A DNA stretch of 64,000 bases from Hormiphora californensis. Taxonomy: Eukaryota; Ctenophora; Tentaculata; Cydippida; Pleurobrachiidae. This document shows, one piece after another, positions 38,676 to 50,799 of this stretch. The position numbers were made by a program, and so were the translations under genes. Under the pieces are notes generated by a model. The model worked only from the letters and a program-made list of their open reading frames with translations. It was not told where the DNA came from and did no database searches. Position 1 is the first letter of the stretch, and the number at the start of each line of letters is the position of its first letter. The DNA is taken from contig CM035355.1 in the NCBI GenBank assembly GCA_020137815.1, positions 3,020,847 through 3,084,846 of the forward strand, written 5' to 3'.

Positions 38676-39398
38676 TCAAATGAGGTTAAGGTCCACATTG
38701 TTAATGGGTGCATGATGGACTTTCACTCGTGTGCCTCGCAGTGCTATCAGACACACTCTCAGGATTGCAAACCGGATGCGGAGTCTGAGGTATTCTATTG
38801 CCTCACGGTAAGTATTCCCATGCTCCTTCACCATCTTTCCTGCTAGTGTTCTGAGGATCCTGTTGCTTTCTGGAGCCAGACCCCCTGAGGTGCTCAGTAC
38901 GAATGGGGAGAAAGTTCCCTTTTCTATCTCAATTACACGTCTCCCGTACGACCTCTTTTTCTGGGCTTCTTGTTCTTTGTAGAGGTTTTTCAAGGTTTTC
39001 GAACGGTACGAAGGTGCTCCTGGATGGAAAATACGTACATCAATGTACGATTTTTGGAGCTTACCCCAAAGTCCAAGACCGAAGACATCCATGCGGGCAT
39101 CCGGGGCGTGATTTGCAGTGTGAGGAAGGGGAAAATCTCCGACGGGGAGCATGTGTCTCTCTGTTTCTACCGCTGTCATGCCTGCGTGCTTGGCCATCTC
39201 TGCTAATGAGTCACGCACTTCATTATGTCGTAAGATAGAGTACCCTCCAAGAGGGCAACTCAGTGCATGGTCAGCAGAGTTGGGTTTGCCACACTGGCAT
39301 AGGGAGGGGAGATCAGGAATAGTGAACTCATATCGTAAAGCCACAGCATCGGTGAACTCTTGGCGGCTCAATTCAAAGCCTAACCATCTACAAGGTGG
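38676..39398 (-). pseudogene. Retroelement-derived nuclease-like C-terminal fragment
   Basis: An open frame of about 240 codons reads CQCGKPNSADHALSCPLGG, RHNEVRDSLAE, ARMDVFG, YIDVRIFHP and KKRSYGRRVIEIEKGTF. Cys/His pairs followed by an RHN-x2-RD block and D...DVR motifs recur in the C-termini of reverse-transcriptase-associated proteins in many invertebrates and look like a PD-(D/E)XK-type nuclease; that assignment is from memory. Its upstream codons (GASVWLSAKP, on the minus strand at about 40941-40972) are separated by the palindromic element at 39399-40940, which therefore inserted into this coding sequence. Confidence 0.5.
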
Positions 39399-40940
39399 CC
39401 CATAAATTATGATAGCGGGGGACGAGCCGTACCTCCGAAACGGTGATAGTTGTGCAAAAACAAACTACGGGAACATGCTGGAACAATTCCTGGACGACTT
39501 TTTGCAAATTATGAAATTTTTATTCAAAAGTTCATTTTTCATTCATGAACTTTCTACACGTTCATTAATGAATTAAGGACTCTAATTTACCGAGAGTTAG
39601 GCATTTTGTTTGGGTTCAATTTATCTTTCCAATGAGCACCATAAAAATCAAATTGAAGCACCAGGTCACATGGCAGTTGAGAAAATGCACATTCATGATT
39701 TTGGCTCTTCCTGCGACTTTCAATCGGCTGTATCACGGCTAACTTTTGTTCAATCGTTTAAAAAATTGGGGAGAACATCGGAAAAGCAAAGATCTTTCCT
39801 CACAAGAAAAATCAGGGTCAAAACTCAAAGTTCATTTTCAAGTGTTGGTAGTTCATTCCACTCATTCAGGAACCAACATCCCTAAAGTGATGAAAAGTGA
39901 TGGTTTTTGTTTGGCCCATACCCTGCAATGATAGAGAGGTGTAAAATTACGTTTCTGAGCTAGTTAGTGGGTTTCCATGTGATCATGATGATATCTGACA
40001 CCTTTTCTGAGCCATAATTAAGGGATTTTCTCAAATTCAAGCATGTGATTTGAGTTTTTGCGATTGGTATCGTGCAGCAATGTTGAGAGATCTCATAGCA
40101 CCTCAAAAATGATGATTAGTTGAATGAAATGAGTTGATTTATGATTTAAAATTATCGTTTAGTTCATTTTTACGTCTGTTTTAATCTTTTCTATCATAAA
40201 TCAACTCCTTTCATTGAACTAATCATCATTTTTGAGGTGCTATGAGATCTCTCAACATTGCTGCACGATACCAATCGCAAAAACTCAAATCACATGCTTG
40301 AATTTGAGAAAATCCCTTAATTATGGCTCAGAAAAGGTGTCAGATATCATCATGATCACATGGACACCCACTAACTAGCCTGGAAACGTAATTTTACACC
40401 TCTCTATCATTGCAGGGTATGTGCCAAACAAAAACCATCACTTTTCATCACTTTAGGGATGTTGGTTCCTGAAGGAGTGGAATGAACTACCAACACTTGA
40501 AAATGAACTTTGCGTTTTGACCCTGATTTTTCTTGTGAGGAAAGATTTTTGATTATCCGATGTTCTCCCAAATTTTTAAAACGATTGAACAAAAGGTAGC
40601 CGTGATACAGCCGATTGAAAGTCGCAGGAAGAGCCAAAATCATGAATGTGCATTTTCTCAACTGCCATGTGACCTGGTGCTTCAATTTGATTTTTATGGT
40701 GCTCATTGGAAAGATAAATTGAACCCAAACAAAATGCCTAACTCTCGGTAAATTAGAGTCCTTAATTCATTAATGAACGTGTAGAAAGTTCATGAATGAA
40801 AAATGAACTTTTGAATAAAAATTTCATAATTTGCAAAAAGTCGTCCAGGAATTGTTCCAGCATGTTCCCGTAGTTTGTTTTTGCACAACTATCACCGTTT
40901 CGGAGGTACGGCTCGTCCCCCGCTATCATAATTTATGGGG
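39399..40940. mobile_element. 1.5-kb palindromic element inside a retroelement fragment
   Basis: CCCATAAATTATGATAGC at the left is repeated inverted at the right. The arms of about 740 bp are almost identical and meet near 40165. The small frames in each arm mirror each other and are not genes. A target duplication is not clear (at most 2-3 bp). Confidence 0.75.
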
Positions 40941-40971
40941 TTTGGCTGATAGCCAGACCGAGGCTCCTTCA

Positions 40972-42619
40972 TCATCATCATCATCATCATACAAATATTT
41001 AATATTCCGCTTTGTAGTCTACTGCTAGAAGAGCACTTACATATGCTAAATCACACACAGGCAAAACTAACGACTTTCTAAAGCGGTGGAGCCTACTTCG
41101 AATCGCTCGGTAACACACACAACTGTATAAGCCCAGGCCATTCGAAGGAGGCTCCAATACACACAATTCAAGAAACTAATTAGAATAATTAATGTCTGTT
41201 GTCAATTAAGTCCTTGTATATACAATTTATATAACTATAAGAGTCCAGATCTTCATGCATTAGATAATTAGTTAATAAATTAGTAGTTAATAAGTTAGTA
41301 GTTAATAAGTTAGTTAAAAACACGCATACACACATACTTCACTTCACACTTATGTCTTATTTCGCAATTTAAACCTCTGATTAAATAACATGGCACAGTT
41401 TGCAATTGTCTATGAAACGGGAGCAGTTCATATACATTTCGTCACAGTTTTGGGCCACCCATTCATGACTCCCTTGCACATCCATTATCCCTAGTCTCCC
41501 TAGTCGCCACTAAATAATGCTAGCGTGTCCCCCGTACTTTCAACTGTACCCAGGATGATGCTTGATCTCGGACTACTAGGAAACTCAAGACTTGAGGAAA
41601 CTTCAATGACCTAAATACTGAAAAAGGGGAGAGAAACGGCCCGCTTGCGGGTGTTTAGGTTACGTGTTAGTGGACAGTTTACTGTCTAGTATAACTAATA
41701 TCTCTAGACACTACTAAAGGGGGTCGAGGATTGAAACTTAATTGGATTGAATATTAATTACTTGCCCTACTCAATCCTCTGTCTAAGAGTTCATGATATT
41801 GTCACGATAAGCCCATCTTAACACCTGAAAATATTTTGCACCGGAGGTGGTGATTTAATTGTCAGTCGGAACCTCCGTATGCAGGCTGGCTCTGTGTATT
41901 GGAAAGTATAGTACTTGACAATACACAGCGCCATACCATGGTGTGGGTCGTTTATTGTTCATATCGAGTGTTAATCTACTGTCATTGTCAAAGTAAGTCT
42001 GCAGGGAGGGGGAGGGTGGGCTTTTTTTTTTTTTTTTTTTTCTTTTTTTCTTCTTTTTATTGCCTCTTCTTTTTTTTTTTTCTTTTTTTTTTCTTTTTTT
42101 TTTCTTTTTTTTTTGATTTTTTGATTTTTTAGCCCAGGCTCTTTTTTTACCGAGTTCTGGGGATCCGTCACATAAAAAGAAACCAATCAATCAACTCGAG
42201 TATCCAAGTCTCCACTTTCTAGAACAATACGGAAAGTATTCAACTGACCACCAGACATACAAACAACCTCCTCTATATCTCCTGACTCCCTACTCCTTAG
42301 TCCCTACTAACTCTAAAAATTCAACGAATTCCTTTTATCACAATAGTACAACTCCTCACACATCAACTCCGGGAACAACTCGAAAACCCTTAGACCAGTA
42401 CGATACTGACTCACACATCAACTCCAAACTAACAACAGAAAAACTCCCTACACACACATACAACAAGCTGGGATTCCTTTACTAAATTGTCTTCTGCAAA
42501 CATTACACACACCGACAAACTCTTACTACAACAGACTATAATCACTCTCCATTATAAGCCCTCTGGAAAAGATGAGTCTTGAGGAGCACCTTGAAGCGGT
42601 CTTCTGAAGTTTCCTCCCT
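40972..42619 (-). mobile_element. 5'-truncated L2/CR1-like LINE, oldest of three nested
   Basis: A (CAT)n tail at 40972-40989 marks the 3' end. At 42540-42618 the minus strand reads SEDRFKVLLKTHLFQRAY, the typical end of L2/CR1 ORF2, and is cut by the tail of the next LINE. A T-rich tract fills about 42020-42130. Between lies presumed 3' UTR. Confidence 0.5.
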
Positions 42620-44640
42620 TAATAATAATAATAATAATATCGAACATTTATATCCCGCTATCATGCGTTAAATATGATAGTCCACTACTCGTATTACTCG
42701 AACTAATAGATATAACTAAAAGAACACCGAGATTATCGTTAAGACTCTCACCGCGTCTATAGCGGCCATCTCAAAGCCAGAGTAAAGCCATAAATAATGC
42801 TTACTACGATTAAATTGATTAAAAATAAATAATTAGAGTAAAAAGATGATTAGATAATAAAATAAGTTGATTGGTATAAAATAGATGTAAATAAAAAGGG
42901 CTAAGTGAGGGACAATGTGCATGCTAACAGTTTGAGCTAAATAAAACATAAAAAGGGGGGATGGTGGGAAAATGCGGTTAAGATAAGGAGTTATAGAATA
43001 AATAAGTCGCCCGTAGGACTGGGTAGTGGGTGCATGAGTCAGGTTGAGATGATACAGTTAAAAAATAAAAATCAAAAGCATAGAAAATTGATTAAAAAAT
43101 TATTAAATTGATTGATTGATTGAGATTAAAATAGTGTTATGATAACATAATATAGTGTGGTGATTATGGATGATGCCTTGTCTTTGGGTCTTGCCTTTGG
43201 GTCTTGTCTTTAGATTCAGTTTAGGAGCATTAAGGACAGGAAGGGTTTAGAATTCTAGTTTTCGTCCTCGGTGTTCCAGGCGCCTTTTTACAATCAGGAT
43301 AGGCGATTGCGAAAAGGTAAGACTTCAACATTGTCTTGAACATTTCGAGAGATGTCGCTTCTCTTAGATTCCTGGGCAGCTTGTTCCATATCTTAGGAGC
43401 ACATACACTGAAAGCCTTCTGTGTACTAAGATATTTGTAGTCATGGCGTCTTTCCAATAGGGTCAGGTCCTCATCAAGACGAACTTTTCTGGTCTTTGGT
43501 TGTCTGCGTGTAATCATTTCCGAGAGATACTCAGGCATAAGTCCATGAAGACATTTGTAGACCAAGAGGCAGATTTTAAACTCGATTCTTTGCTCAACTG
43601 GCAAGAAGTGGAGTTTCATCCTCATCTCAGTAACACCACGTCTACCTTTTGAGCCATAGATGAATCTGGTAGCACTGTTCTGCACCTTTTGCAGTCTTTG
43701 TAGATCATGCTTTGAGAGTCCTACTAACAATGCATTACCAAAATCAAGCCTGGAATGGACAAGTGAATGAACAAGCTGAGTTTTTAGTTCCACAGAGAGT
43801 CCCTTTCTAATCCTCCACAGGTTCGCCAGCTGACTCCAACAAGACTGTATAACTCGGGATACGTGTGATGACATGGAGAGGGTTTGATCAAACCAGATTC
43901 CCAAATTACGAGCTTCTGTGGATGGTTCAGTCGGCTGATCATCGTTCTCTTGAAGAAGGATAGACATAGGGTTCGGTGTCTTATCAGCCTTGTTGTTGAT
44001 AAAAAGCACTTCAGTTTTACCTGCATTCAGTTTCAGGTAGTTCGTCTTCATCCACCATTTAATGTGTTGCAGGCATTTTTGGACGTTCTCAAAGATACTG
44101 TCTTGGTCCTTTCTGTTGAAGCTAACATAGAGTTGGGTATCATCAGCATACATGTGAACTTGTAGGCCATATATACCTGCAATATCCTGGAGCTCTCGAA
44201 TATACATAATAAACAAGATCGGTCCGAGGATAGACCCTTGTGGCACTCCAATATCAATTTCGATTGATGGAGAGTTCTCTTCCCCAATATTCACAGATGC
44301 CATTCTACCTGTAAGATAGGATCGAAACCATTCCAACGCAGTCAGTTTGATACCATAGCTAATACGTAGTTTATCTAACAGGGTGGAATGCTTGACGGTG
44401 TCAAAGGCCGCAGATAGGTCAAGCAGCAGAAGAATAACCTTTGATTTACTGTCCATAAGGAGAAGGATATCGTTAAATATCTTCAGCGTTGCTGTTTCAC
44501 AGGAATGGTACCTCCGGTATGCTGATTGCTTAGCTGGTAGGAGCTTGTTTTCCTCTAGGTATTCGATCAGCTGTATTGATACACACTTTTCAACAATTTT
44601 CGAGACAAAACTAAGGTTGCTTATTGGCCGGTAACTGTTT
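42620..44640 (-). mobile_element. 5'-truncated L2/CR1-like LINE (copy A)
   Basis: An (ATA)n tail at 42620-42639, then a 3' UTR shared with the next copy (ATCGAACATTTATATCCCGC). An RT frame of 408 codons (43230-44456, start ATG internal) extends 5' to 44640. RT motifs LDLSAAFDTVKH, GVPQGSILGP and YADD are intact, as is the C-terminal PKIWNKLPRNLRE. The copy stops inside NSYRPISNLSF, where the tail of copy B begins. Confidence 0.85.
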
Positions 44641-45328
44641 ATAATAATAATAATAATATCGAATATTTATATCCCGCTATCATGCGTTAAATATGCTAGT
44701 TCACTACTCGTTTAAACTAGAACTTAAAGATATACTTAAAGAACACCGAGATTATCGTTAAAACTAACACCGCGTCTATAGCGGCCTTCTCATAGCCAGA
44801 GGAATGCCATTCAAGCTAATTTTGATCAAGAAATAATAATAAAGAGAGAGGAAAAAAGTATAAAAAATACGTTATGGTATAAAAAAGAAGAAAGATAGAT
44901 GATTGTGATTTGAATATTGTTAACTAGTAAGAATTAGGGTGGAGTCATGATTGAAATAGTGTGTGGGGAGTGAAATAAGTTGAAAAAATTCATCGAAGTG
45001 GATGGTGTGGAAAGGCAGTGACTAAGGTTGGACAAAATTGATACAAAAAAAAAGAAAGAAAAGTGAGTGATAACAGCTGGGTAGCTTGAGTCAGAATGAA
45101 TAATACAGATTACTTTTGATTAAAAATAATAAGTTAATTGGGTGATTAAAATAATAAATTAGTGGATTGAGAATATTTTTATCATAAAAATAAATTATAA
45201 TAAGTTGTAGTAAAATAAAGTGATGTGCTGTGATTAAATTGTGTGTGTGTGGGCTTGTCTTACGGATCTTGTCTTGTCTTTTCTTTAGCTAAAAGTTAGT
45301 CAACTCAGGACCCATAGACAAAGATGTA

Positions 45329-48300
45329 TTATCGGCAGGATGGGTTTAAAATCTTGGCCTTCGCTTTACGTGGTTGAGTCACTGTGTTCGTACCACTGTT
45401 ACTATCTGGATAAGCAACGGTGAAAAGATGAGTTTTCAACATTTGCTTGAAAGTTTCAAGAGATGATGCTTCTCTTAGGCTTTTAGGTAGTTTGTTCCAA
45501 ATCTTAGGTCCGCATACACTGAACGCTTTCTGAGTGGTAAGATATTTTGTATCATGGCGTTTTTCCACTAGGGTTAGGTCATCATCAAGACGAACTTTTC
45601 TGGCCTTCGGCTGTCTGCGTATAATCATGTCTGACAGATACTCAGGCACAAGTCCATGTATACATTTATAGACCAGGAGGCAGACTTTGAAAACGATTCT
45701 TTGCTCGACCGGAAGGAAATGAAGTTTCTTCCTCATTTCAGTAACTCCTCGCTTTCCTTTCGATCCATAGATAAATCTAGTGGCACTGTTTTGCACTTTT
45801 TGTAGTCGTTGCAAATCCCGTTTTGAAAGTCCAACGAGTAGTCCGTTACCAAAATCTAGCCTTGAGTGAACAAGCTGATGTACAAGTTGAGTCTTTAGCT
45901 GTACAGTGAGTCCTTTCCTGATCCTCCATAGATTTGCCAGCTGGCTCCAACACGACTGGATAACTCGGGACACATGGGATGACATTGAGAAGGTTTGGTC
46001 AAACCAGACACCTAAATTTCGAGCTTCTGTGGATGGTTCAGTCGGGATTTTGTCACTCTTTTGCAGGAAGATCGATATCGGATTAGGTGACTTGTCTGCT
46101 TTATTGTTGATCACGACAATTTCGGTTTTACCTGAATTTAGCTTTAGATAGTTAGCTTTCATCCACCATTTGATGTGTTGAAGGCAGTCTTGGATTTTCT
46201 CAAAAATGATGTCCTCATTGGCTGGATCAAAGCTGATATACAACTGGGTATCATCTGCATACATGTGCACGTGTAGCCCATAGATACCTGCAATGTCTTG
46301 AATCTCTCGTGTATACATAATAAAGAGGATGGGACCCAAGATTGATCCTTGAGGGACACCTATCTCGATTTCGATTGAAGGAGACATTTCATCTCCTGTA
46401 TCAACCGAAGACGTTCTACCAATCAAGTAGGATTTGAACCACTTTAAGGCCGTCTGCTTGATGCCATAGTAATTATACAGCTTGTCTAACAGAGTGGTAT
46501 GTTTAACAGTATCGAAAGCTGCGCTTAAATCAAGCAACAGTAGAATCACTTTTGATTTGCTATCCATCAACAGAAGAATGTCATTGAAGATCTTAAGTGT
46601 CGCTGTCTCACAGGAATGATACTTCCGGTAGGCCGATTGCTTGGTGGGCAAGAGCTTGTTTGCTTCGAGGTATTCAATCAGTTGTAATGAAGCGCATTTT
46701 TCAACAACTTTTGAGACAAAGCTAAGGTTGCTTATCGGCCTATAACTGTTTAGTTCCTCAGAATCCAGATCCTTACCTTTAAACGACGGACGGATGATGG
46801 CTTCTTTGAAGACTTTTGGAAATACACCTTTTGTTAAACTGTCGTTAACAATCCGTGATAACACAGGTATAAGCTCAGGAAGTGCGTCATTGACCATGCT
46901 GGAAGGCATTGGATCTAGAGAACAATGCTTCTTGTTCATATCACGAATAGTTCTGGCCAGTTCCTCATCGGTCACAGGTCTAAACTTAGTAAGCGATGAT
47001 GTACAGGTTATTGGTTCAGGTTGAGTTGTTGGGGTTGGAACATCCTCAGCCTCAATCACAGAGTATATTTTTGTTACTTTAGCTTTGAAGAACTCGTTAA
47101 ATCTGGTTGCTAGTGGAGTTGCTTCCTTTTTCGATGGCAGTGTTGAAGGTGTTTTTTCCTTTCCAAGCAAACTGTTGACCACTCTGTGTGTAGATTTCGG
47201 GTTTCCTTTTACTCCTTCTAGTTTTTTACTGACAAAACTAGCTTTGGCATTACCAAGAACTTTGGATGCGAACTTGCTGGTGCTTTTCCAACAGTGGTAT
47301 TTTGAGACAAGTTTCTTAGGATTTGTCTTCTTTAGACGAGCACGTCTCCAGCGTCGTTCGGCTCCTCTACGTATTCGACGAGCATTTTGGCAAGTAGGCG
47401 TTCTTATCCATTGGGGTTGGTCTGGGTGCTTTATCCTCTTTTCTTCTTCAGGGGCAACTTTGTCTGTGATGGACTGGAGGGTTGTGTTGTATAGCTGAAC
47501 ACATTCTTCTTGGTCGGCTGGAAGCGCTTCAGAAAGTTTGGAGTTTCTAATGAGTTCACGAAGATTCGCTGGGTCAACTTCTTTGAAATTTCTGCATTTT
47601 TTCAATACTTCGTCGTCCTTCATCTTTAGTGGTATTCCTGCTGTGCACTTTACTAAATAGTGGTCTGGGGCAGGAGGCACAGGGTATGACTCTATTTCAG
47701 TTACTTCGATTCCATCTGGCATTCCATGAAATAAATGTGGAATGTGTTCTTCATTTATTTCATCAAGTTTGCTGCTGCAGAACGGGGCACCAATGGTGTC
47801 AGGGAGTGGGGCAATATCCTGGGTAAGGATAAGATCCAGTGTGCCTCCTTTGATGTGGGTCGGTCCAGTTACTTTATTTCTCCAACCAAACTGGTTCAGA
47901 AGTTCATTGAATTTTCGAGTTTGGGGATCTAGGTTGTCCTCGACATGAATATTGAAGTCTCCACATATTAAACAGCGCTCTTTCCTCTCTGCTAATTTCA
48001 GAAAAAGATCCTCTAGTTCATCTAGAAAGGCAGTAAACTGGCCTGAGGTGCCAGGCCGGTACACTACAACTATCCTGGTATTAGTAGGTACTTTGAGGAG
48101 AACCTCAAGGCATTCAAACTGCTTAAACTTGTGACAATACTTACTTGTTTTCGTCCTCCTTCTGGTAACTAAAGCTACACCACCTCCTCTACTTACACGT
48201 GGATGTGATACTATGTTGAAACCTGCTTCTTTGAAAAGAGCACAGAGAGCACCATCGTCCTTTTTCATCCATGTTTCTGTTAGTGCAAAGGCATCTAAGT

Positions 48301-48427
48301 CTTCATCTACTGCAAGTTCCAGGATATCGATTGCTTTGTTCCGCAGAGAAAAGCAGTTAAGGAGCCCAAACCTCAGCCTTCTGGACACAGTTAGTTTTTT
48401 GACAGGTACTGGAGACGGATGGGGCAT
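45329..48427 (-). CDS. LINE ORF2: endonuclease-reverse transcriptase
   Basis: 1032 aa without a break. N-terminal AP-endonuclease-like domain (LNCFSLRNK, ALTETW, VVYRPG, ICGDFNIHV, and PDHYLV at its end). The RT domain begins near 500 (DPMPSSMV, NSYRPISNLSF, LDLSAAFDTVKH, GVPQGSILGP) with catalytic YADD at about 723-726. The C-terminus has SATRFIYGSKG and PKIWNKLPKSLRE. It nicks target DNA and reverse-transcribes its own RNA from the 3' end. The ATG at 48427 overlaps the end of ORF1 by 37 nt in another frame. Confidence 0.9.
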   Translation of the reverse strand: MPHPSPVPVKKLTVSRRLRFGLLNCFSLRNKAIDILELAVDEDLDAFALTETWMKKDDGALCALFKEAGFNIVSHPRVSRGGGVALVTRRRTKTSKYCHKFKQFECLEVLLKVPTNTRIVVVYRPGTSGQFTAFLDELEDLFLKLAERKERCLICGDFNIHVEDNLDPQTRKFNELLNQFGWRNKVTGPTHIKGGTLDLILTQDIAPLPDTIGAPFCSSKLDEINEEHIPHLFHGMPDGIEVTEIESYPVPPAPDHYLVKCTAGIPLKMKDDEVLKKCRNFKEVDPANLRELIRNSKLSEALPADQEECVQLYNTTLQSITDKVAPEEEKRIKHPDQPQWIRTPTCQNARRIRRGAERRWRRARLKKTNPKKLVSKYHCWKSTSKFASKVLGNAKASFVSKKLEGVKGNPKSTHRVVNSLLGKEKTPSTLPSKKEATPLATRFNEFFKAKVTKIYSVIEAEDVPTPTTQPEPITCTSSLTKFRPVTDEELARTIRDMNKKHCSLDPMPSSMVNDALPELIPVLSRIVNDSLTKGVFPKVFKEAIIRPSFKGKDLDSEELNSYRPISNLSFVSKVVEKCASLQLIEYLEANKLLPTKQSAYRKYHSCETATLKIFNDILLLMDSKSKVILLLLDLSAAFDTVKHTTLLDKLYNYYGIKQTALKWFKSYLIGRTSSVDTGDEMSPSIEIEIGVPQGSILGPILFIMYTREIQDIAGIYGLHVHMYADDTQLYISFDPANEDIIFEKIQDCLQHIKWWMKANYLKLNSGKTEIVVINNKADKSPNPISIFLQKSDKIPTEPSTEARNLGVWFDQTFSMSSHVSRVIQSCWSQLANLWRIRKGLTVQLKTQLVHQLVHSRLDFGNGLLVGLSKRDLQRLQKVQNSATRFIYGSKGKRGVTEMRKKLHFLPVEQRIVFKVCLLVYKCIHGLVPEYLSDMIIRRQPKARKVRLDDDLTLVEKRHDTKYLTTQKAFSVCGPKIWNKLPKSLREASSLETFKQMLKTHLFTVAYPDSNSGTNTVTQPRKAKAKILNPSCR

Positions 48428-49413
48428 TGTGGATCAGCTGCGTTGTGAGTATGAGCAAATGATTGAATGGATGGGTTACGTGATTTAGAACAATTAGAAC
48501 ATTTAAAGGCAGACCAATTTTTCTTGTTAGGGCATTCTCTGGCAGAGTGCTTCTCAGAACAACGGAAGCATGTTGGATCCTTCGCTTTACAATCACTCGC
48601 ATAATGACCGAAATTTTGACACTTAAAACATTGTTTTACAAATACTCGCTCTTCTACAAAACAGTTATAATTGCCAACATGAATAGAACCACTGCTGAGA
48701 ATCAGATCACCAACAGGTTTGCTGACCTTCAACCCAATAGTGGCTTCATTCTCATTTCGACTGTACCTCTGAAACGACACAACAGACATCTTCTCTCCTC
48801 TTTCCAACAATTCAGCAACTCTTGGGTTAAGCTCACAAATAGAATCTAAAATCATCGTATCTGTCTCATCCCTGTCAGTAATGTGCTTAGCAATAAAAGA
48901 AACATCAGCACCTCGAATAGATAGTTTAGGCTCATGTACAAATTTTCTCATATCAACATTCACATTTTGAGATGCGACTTTAGTCACTGCCTCGTTCATT
49001 TCGTCAGCACTTTTGAACCAGTATTGTACTGATCCGTCTTTCTTGTTCTTCTTATACTCGGTAGGAATCTTGGCAAGTACATCATTAGCACTGTTGATAT
49101 CATTAGCTTCTCCGGATATAACTAGCCGTGCACTGCCCAAATGAGCTTCAGAATAAGGCACAGAATAGGGCACATTTGTTTGTCCATCAGCGGCTGCAAT
49201 TGGCTCTTTTTGTTTAGCAACTTCGGTAGACACGGTTGATGTTATAACAGCAGCGATTTGTTCCTCAAATTTCCCTAGCATAGATTGCTCAAATGTTGCC
49301 AGTTTATCCTCAAGAATCCTCTGGGTTAAAGGGGAAGGCTCATCTTCGTCCTTGTTGTTACAGGTAGGACAGAACCAAGCTAGACCCTCGTTCTGATTTA
49401 TGAGGGCACACAT
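48391..49413 (-). CDS. LINE ORF1: zinc-knuckle nucleic-acid-binding protein
   Basis: 340 codons from the first ATG. It begins with the end of a PHD/CCHC-like finger (LAWFCPTC), then a coiled-coil stretch (about 30-65), an RRM-like middle (SARLVISGEANDINSANDVL) and C-terminal knuckles (CFKCQNFGHYASDC, CFRCSEKHSAREC, FKCSNC). This is the usual L2/CR1 ORF1 plan of RNA binding in the retrotransposition RNP. The N-terminal finger is incomplete, so the listed start is probably not the original. Confidence 0.75.
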   Translation of the reverse strand: MCALINQNEGLAWFCPTCNNKDEDEPSPLTQRILEDKLATFEQSMLGKFEEQIAAVITSTVSTEVAKQKEPIAAADGQTNVPYSVPYSEAHLGSARLVISGEANDINSANDVLAKIPTEYKKNKKDGSVQYWFKSADEMNEAVTKVASQNVNVDMRKFVHEPKLSIRGADVSFIAKHITDRDETDTMILDSICELNPRVAELLERGEKMSVVSFQRYSRNENEATIGLKVSKPVGDLILSSGSIHVGNYNCFVEERVFVKQCFKCQNFGHYASDCKAKDPTCFRCSEKHSARECPNKKNWSAFKCSNCSKSRNPSIQSFAHTHNAADPQCPIRLQYLSKN

Positions 49414-50799
49414 TTAACTGACTTACTCTGCACCAAAAATCTGCCGGAGGAGGTGAGATGTAGGACTGAAGCATTCAAGTTCGCCGACGACGGATCTGTG
49501 TTGGTTTTTGGAGACCAGACTCAATGCGAGAGAACTATGGCAATAGTTTTGGACTACATTCACAACTGGTGTCGGAAGTGGAGACTAGCGGTGAACTGTG
49601 ATAGAAATAAAACAGAGATTGTCATCATCAGACCAAGGGGTTCATCAGATGATAGTGCATCACCTCAGCAACTGAAGATTGGAAATAAAGTTGTCACTTT
49701 TGCCAAGAATAGTAAAGTCCTTGGGGTTTACATTGATAGTAACCTAAATTTCATGACTCATGCTGCTGATGTACTGAAAAGATGCTGGTTTAACTGGAAC
49801 ACATTAACCTCAATGACTGGTCGACTGACAGGGATTAACAGTTCGGGGCTTTCGCTACTATTCAGAACAGTAATCTTGACAAAGATCCTTTATGCAGCAC
49901 CAGTTTGGTTAAGACAGCGAACGGACTTCTTCGGAGATCTTCTTTCCCGAGCACGGCTGAAGATAACAGGGGGACAAGTTCACATAGCCAAACCTCTGTC
50001 AGAACTCCTAGCATGCGTGCCTCCTATTGACGTTCTTGTGGAAACAGTGGTAACCAAATTTGTCCTAAAAGGCCTTGCAGCTAAAGATAATATATCAGCT
50101 AAACTACTACAAATTGAAGCGGAACAAAATCATGTGTTCTTCTGGCAGATTGCTGCTACCAAAAGATATTTGGTTTGGAAGTCGACTCAACTAGACGGTG
50201 TCCAGATCCAGGATTCTAACAGAGATTCAATCAGAACTATTAACTTGGGAAGTTTAGAGCCAGACACTTTCCTGTACTCAAAAGAGGAAATGAGACAGTA
50301 CACATGTAGTTTATGGGACCGGTCACTCAAATCATCGATTAACCATTTGACTCGAGATGACCCTTTCAGCATACTTCCTATTCACTCTCAAGAAGAACTC
50401 GCCAACCTTATCAACTCAGAGGCCACTTTGGATTTCCCCATAATTCCAAGAAACATGTCCCGACAGAACTCATCTCAGGTCTTAGACTTTGTACATGGCA
50501 GATCCTTACGTTTTCAAGACTTCAGCTTCAGTTACCTAAGATACGAGCGATCACTTACAGTTCCCAATTGTCTTGAATGTGGCCAACTCCCAGATTCAAC
50601 ATTCCACAAGTTGTTTGAATGTTCTGCGATAAAAGATGTGGAAGGGCCCCGTGAGGAACTAAGGGTGATATCTTCTTATGAAATGAACTTCCATCTTCCA
50701 CTAATTTTCTCCAAAGACAAGCAGGTAAAATCGAACTTTAGAAAGCTAGTAAGAGCTGTAATAGAACAATCTTTATTTGGGGATCAACTGCTTGTGTAA
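49411..50799 (+). pseudogene. C-terminal half of a LINE reverse transcriptase
   Basis: About 460 codons starting just before the catalytic FADDG box. Then come the thumb-like NWCRKWRLAVNCDRNKTEI, LGVYIDSNLNFMTH, and a long C-terminal region with a CLECGQ...FHKLFEC Cys/His motif. The N-terminal endonuclease and RT palm are missing. FADDG instead of YADD separates it from copies A and B and is like jockey/I-type elements. Confidence 0.75.

Larger units (their letters stand above)
44641..49413 (-). mobile_element. Near-full-length L2/CR1-like LINE (copy B)
   Basis: An (ATA)n tail at 44641-44659, about 670 bp of 3' UTR, then ORF2 and ORF1, both uninterrupted. The 3' UTR matches copy A in scattered blocks. 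The 5' end breaks inside ORF1's N-terminal zinc finger, where a plus-strand LINE remnant starts, so it is 5'-truncated or was rearranged. Open frames suggest a young insertion. Confidence 0.85.

Noticed and set aside
39610-40751. 90-100-codon frames in the 39-41 kb element
   Set aside because: Again mirrored between arms; palindrome artefact.
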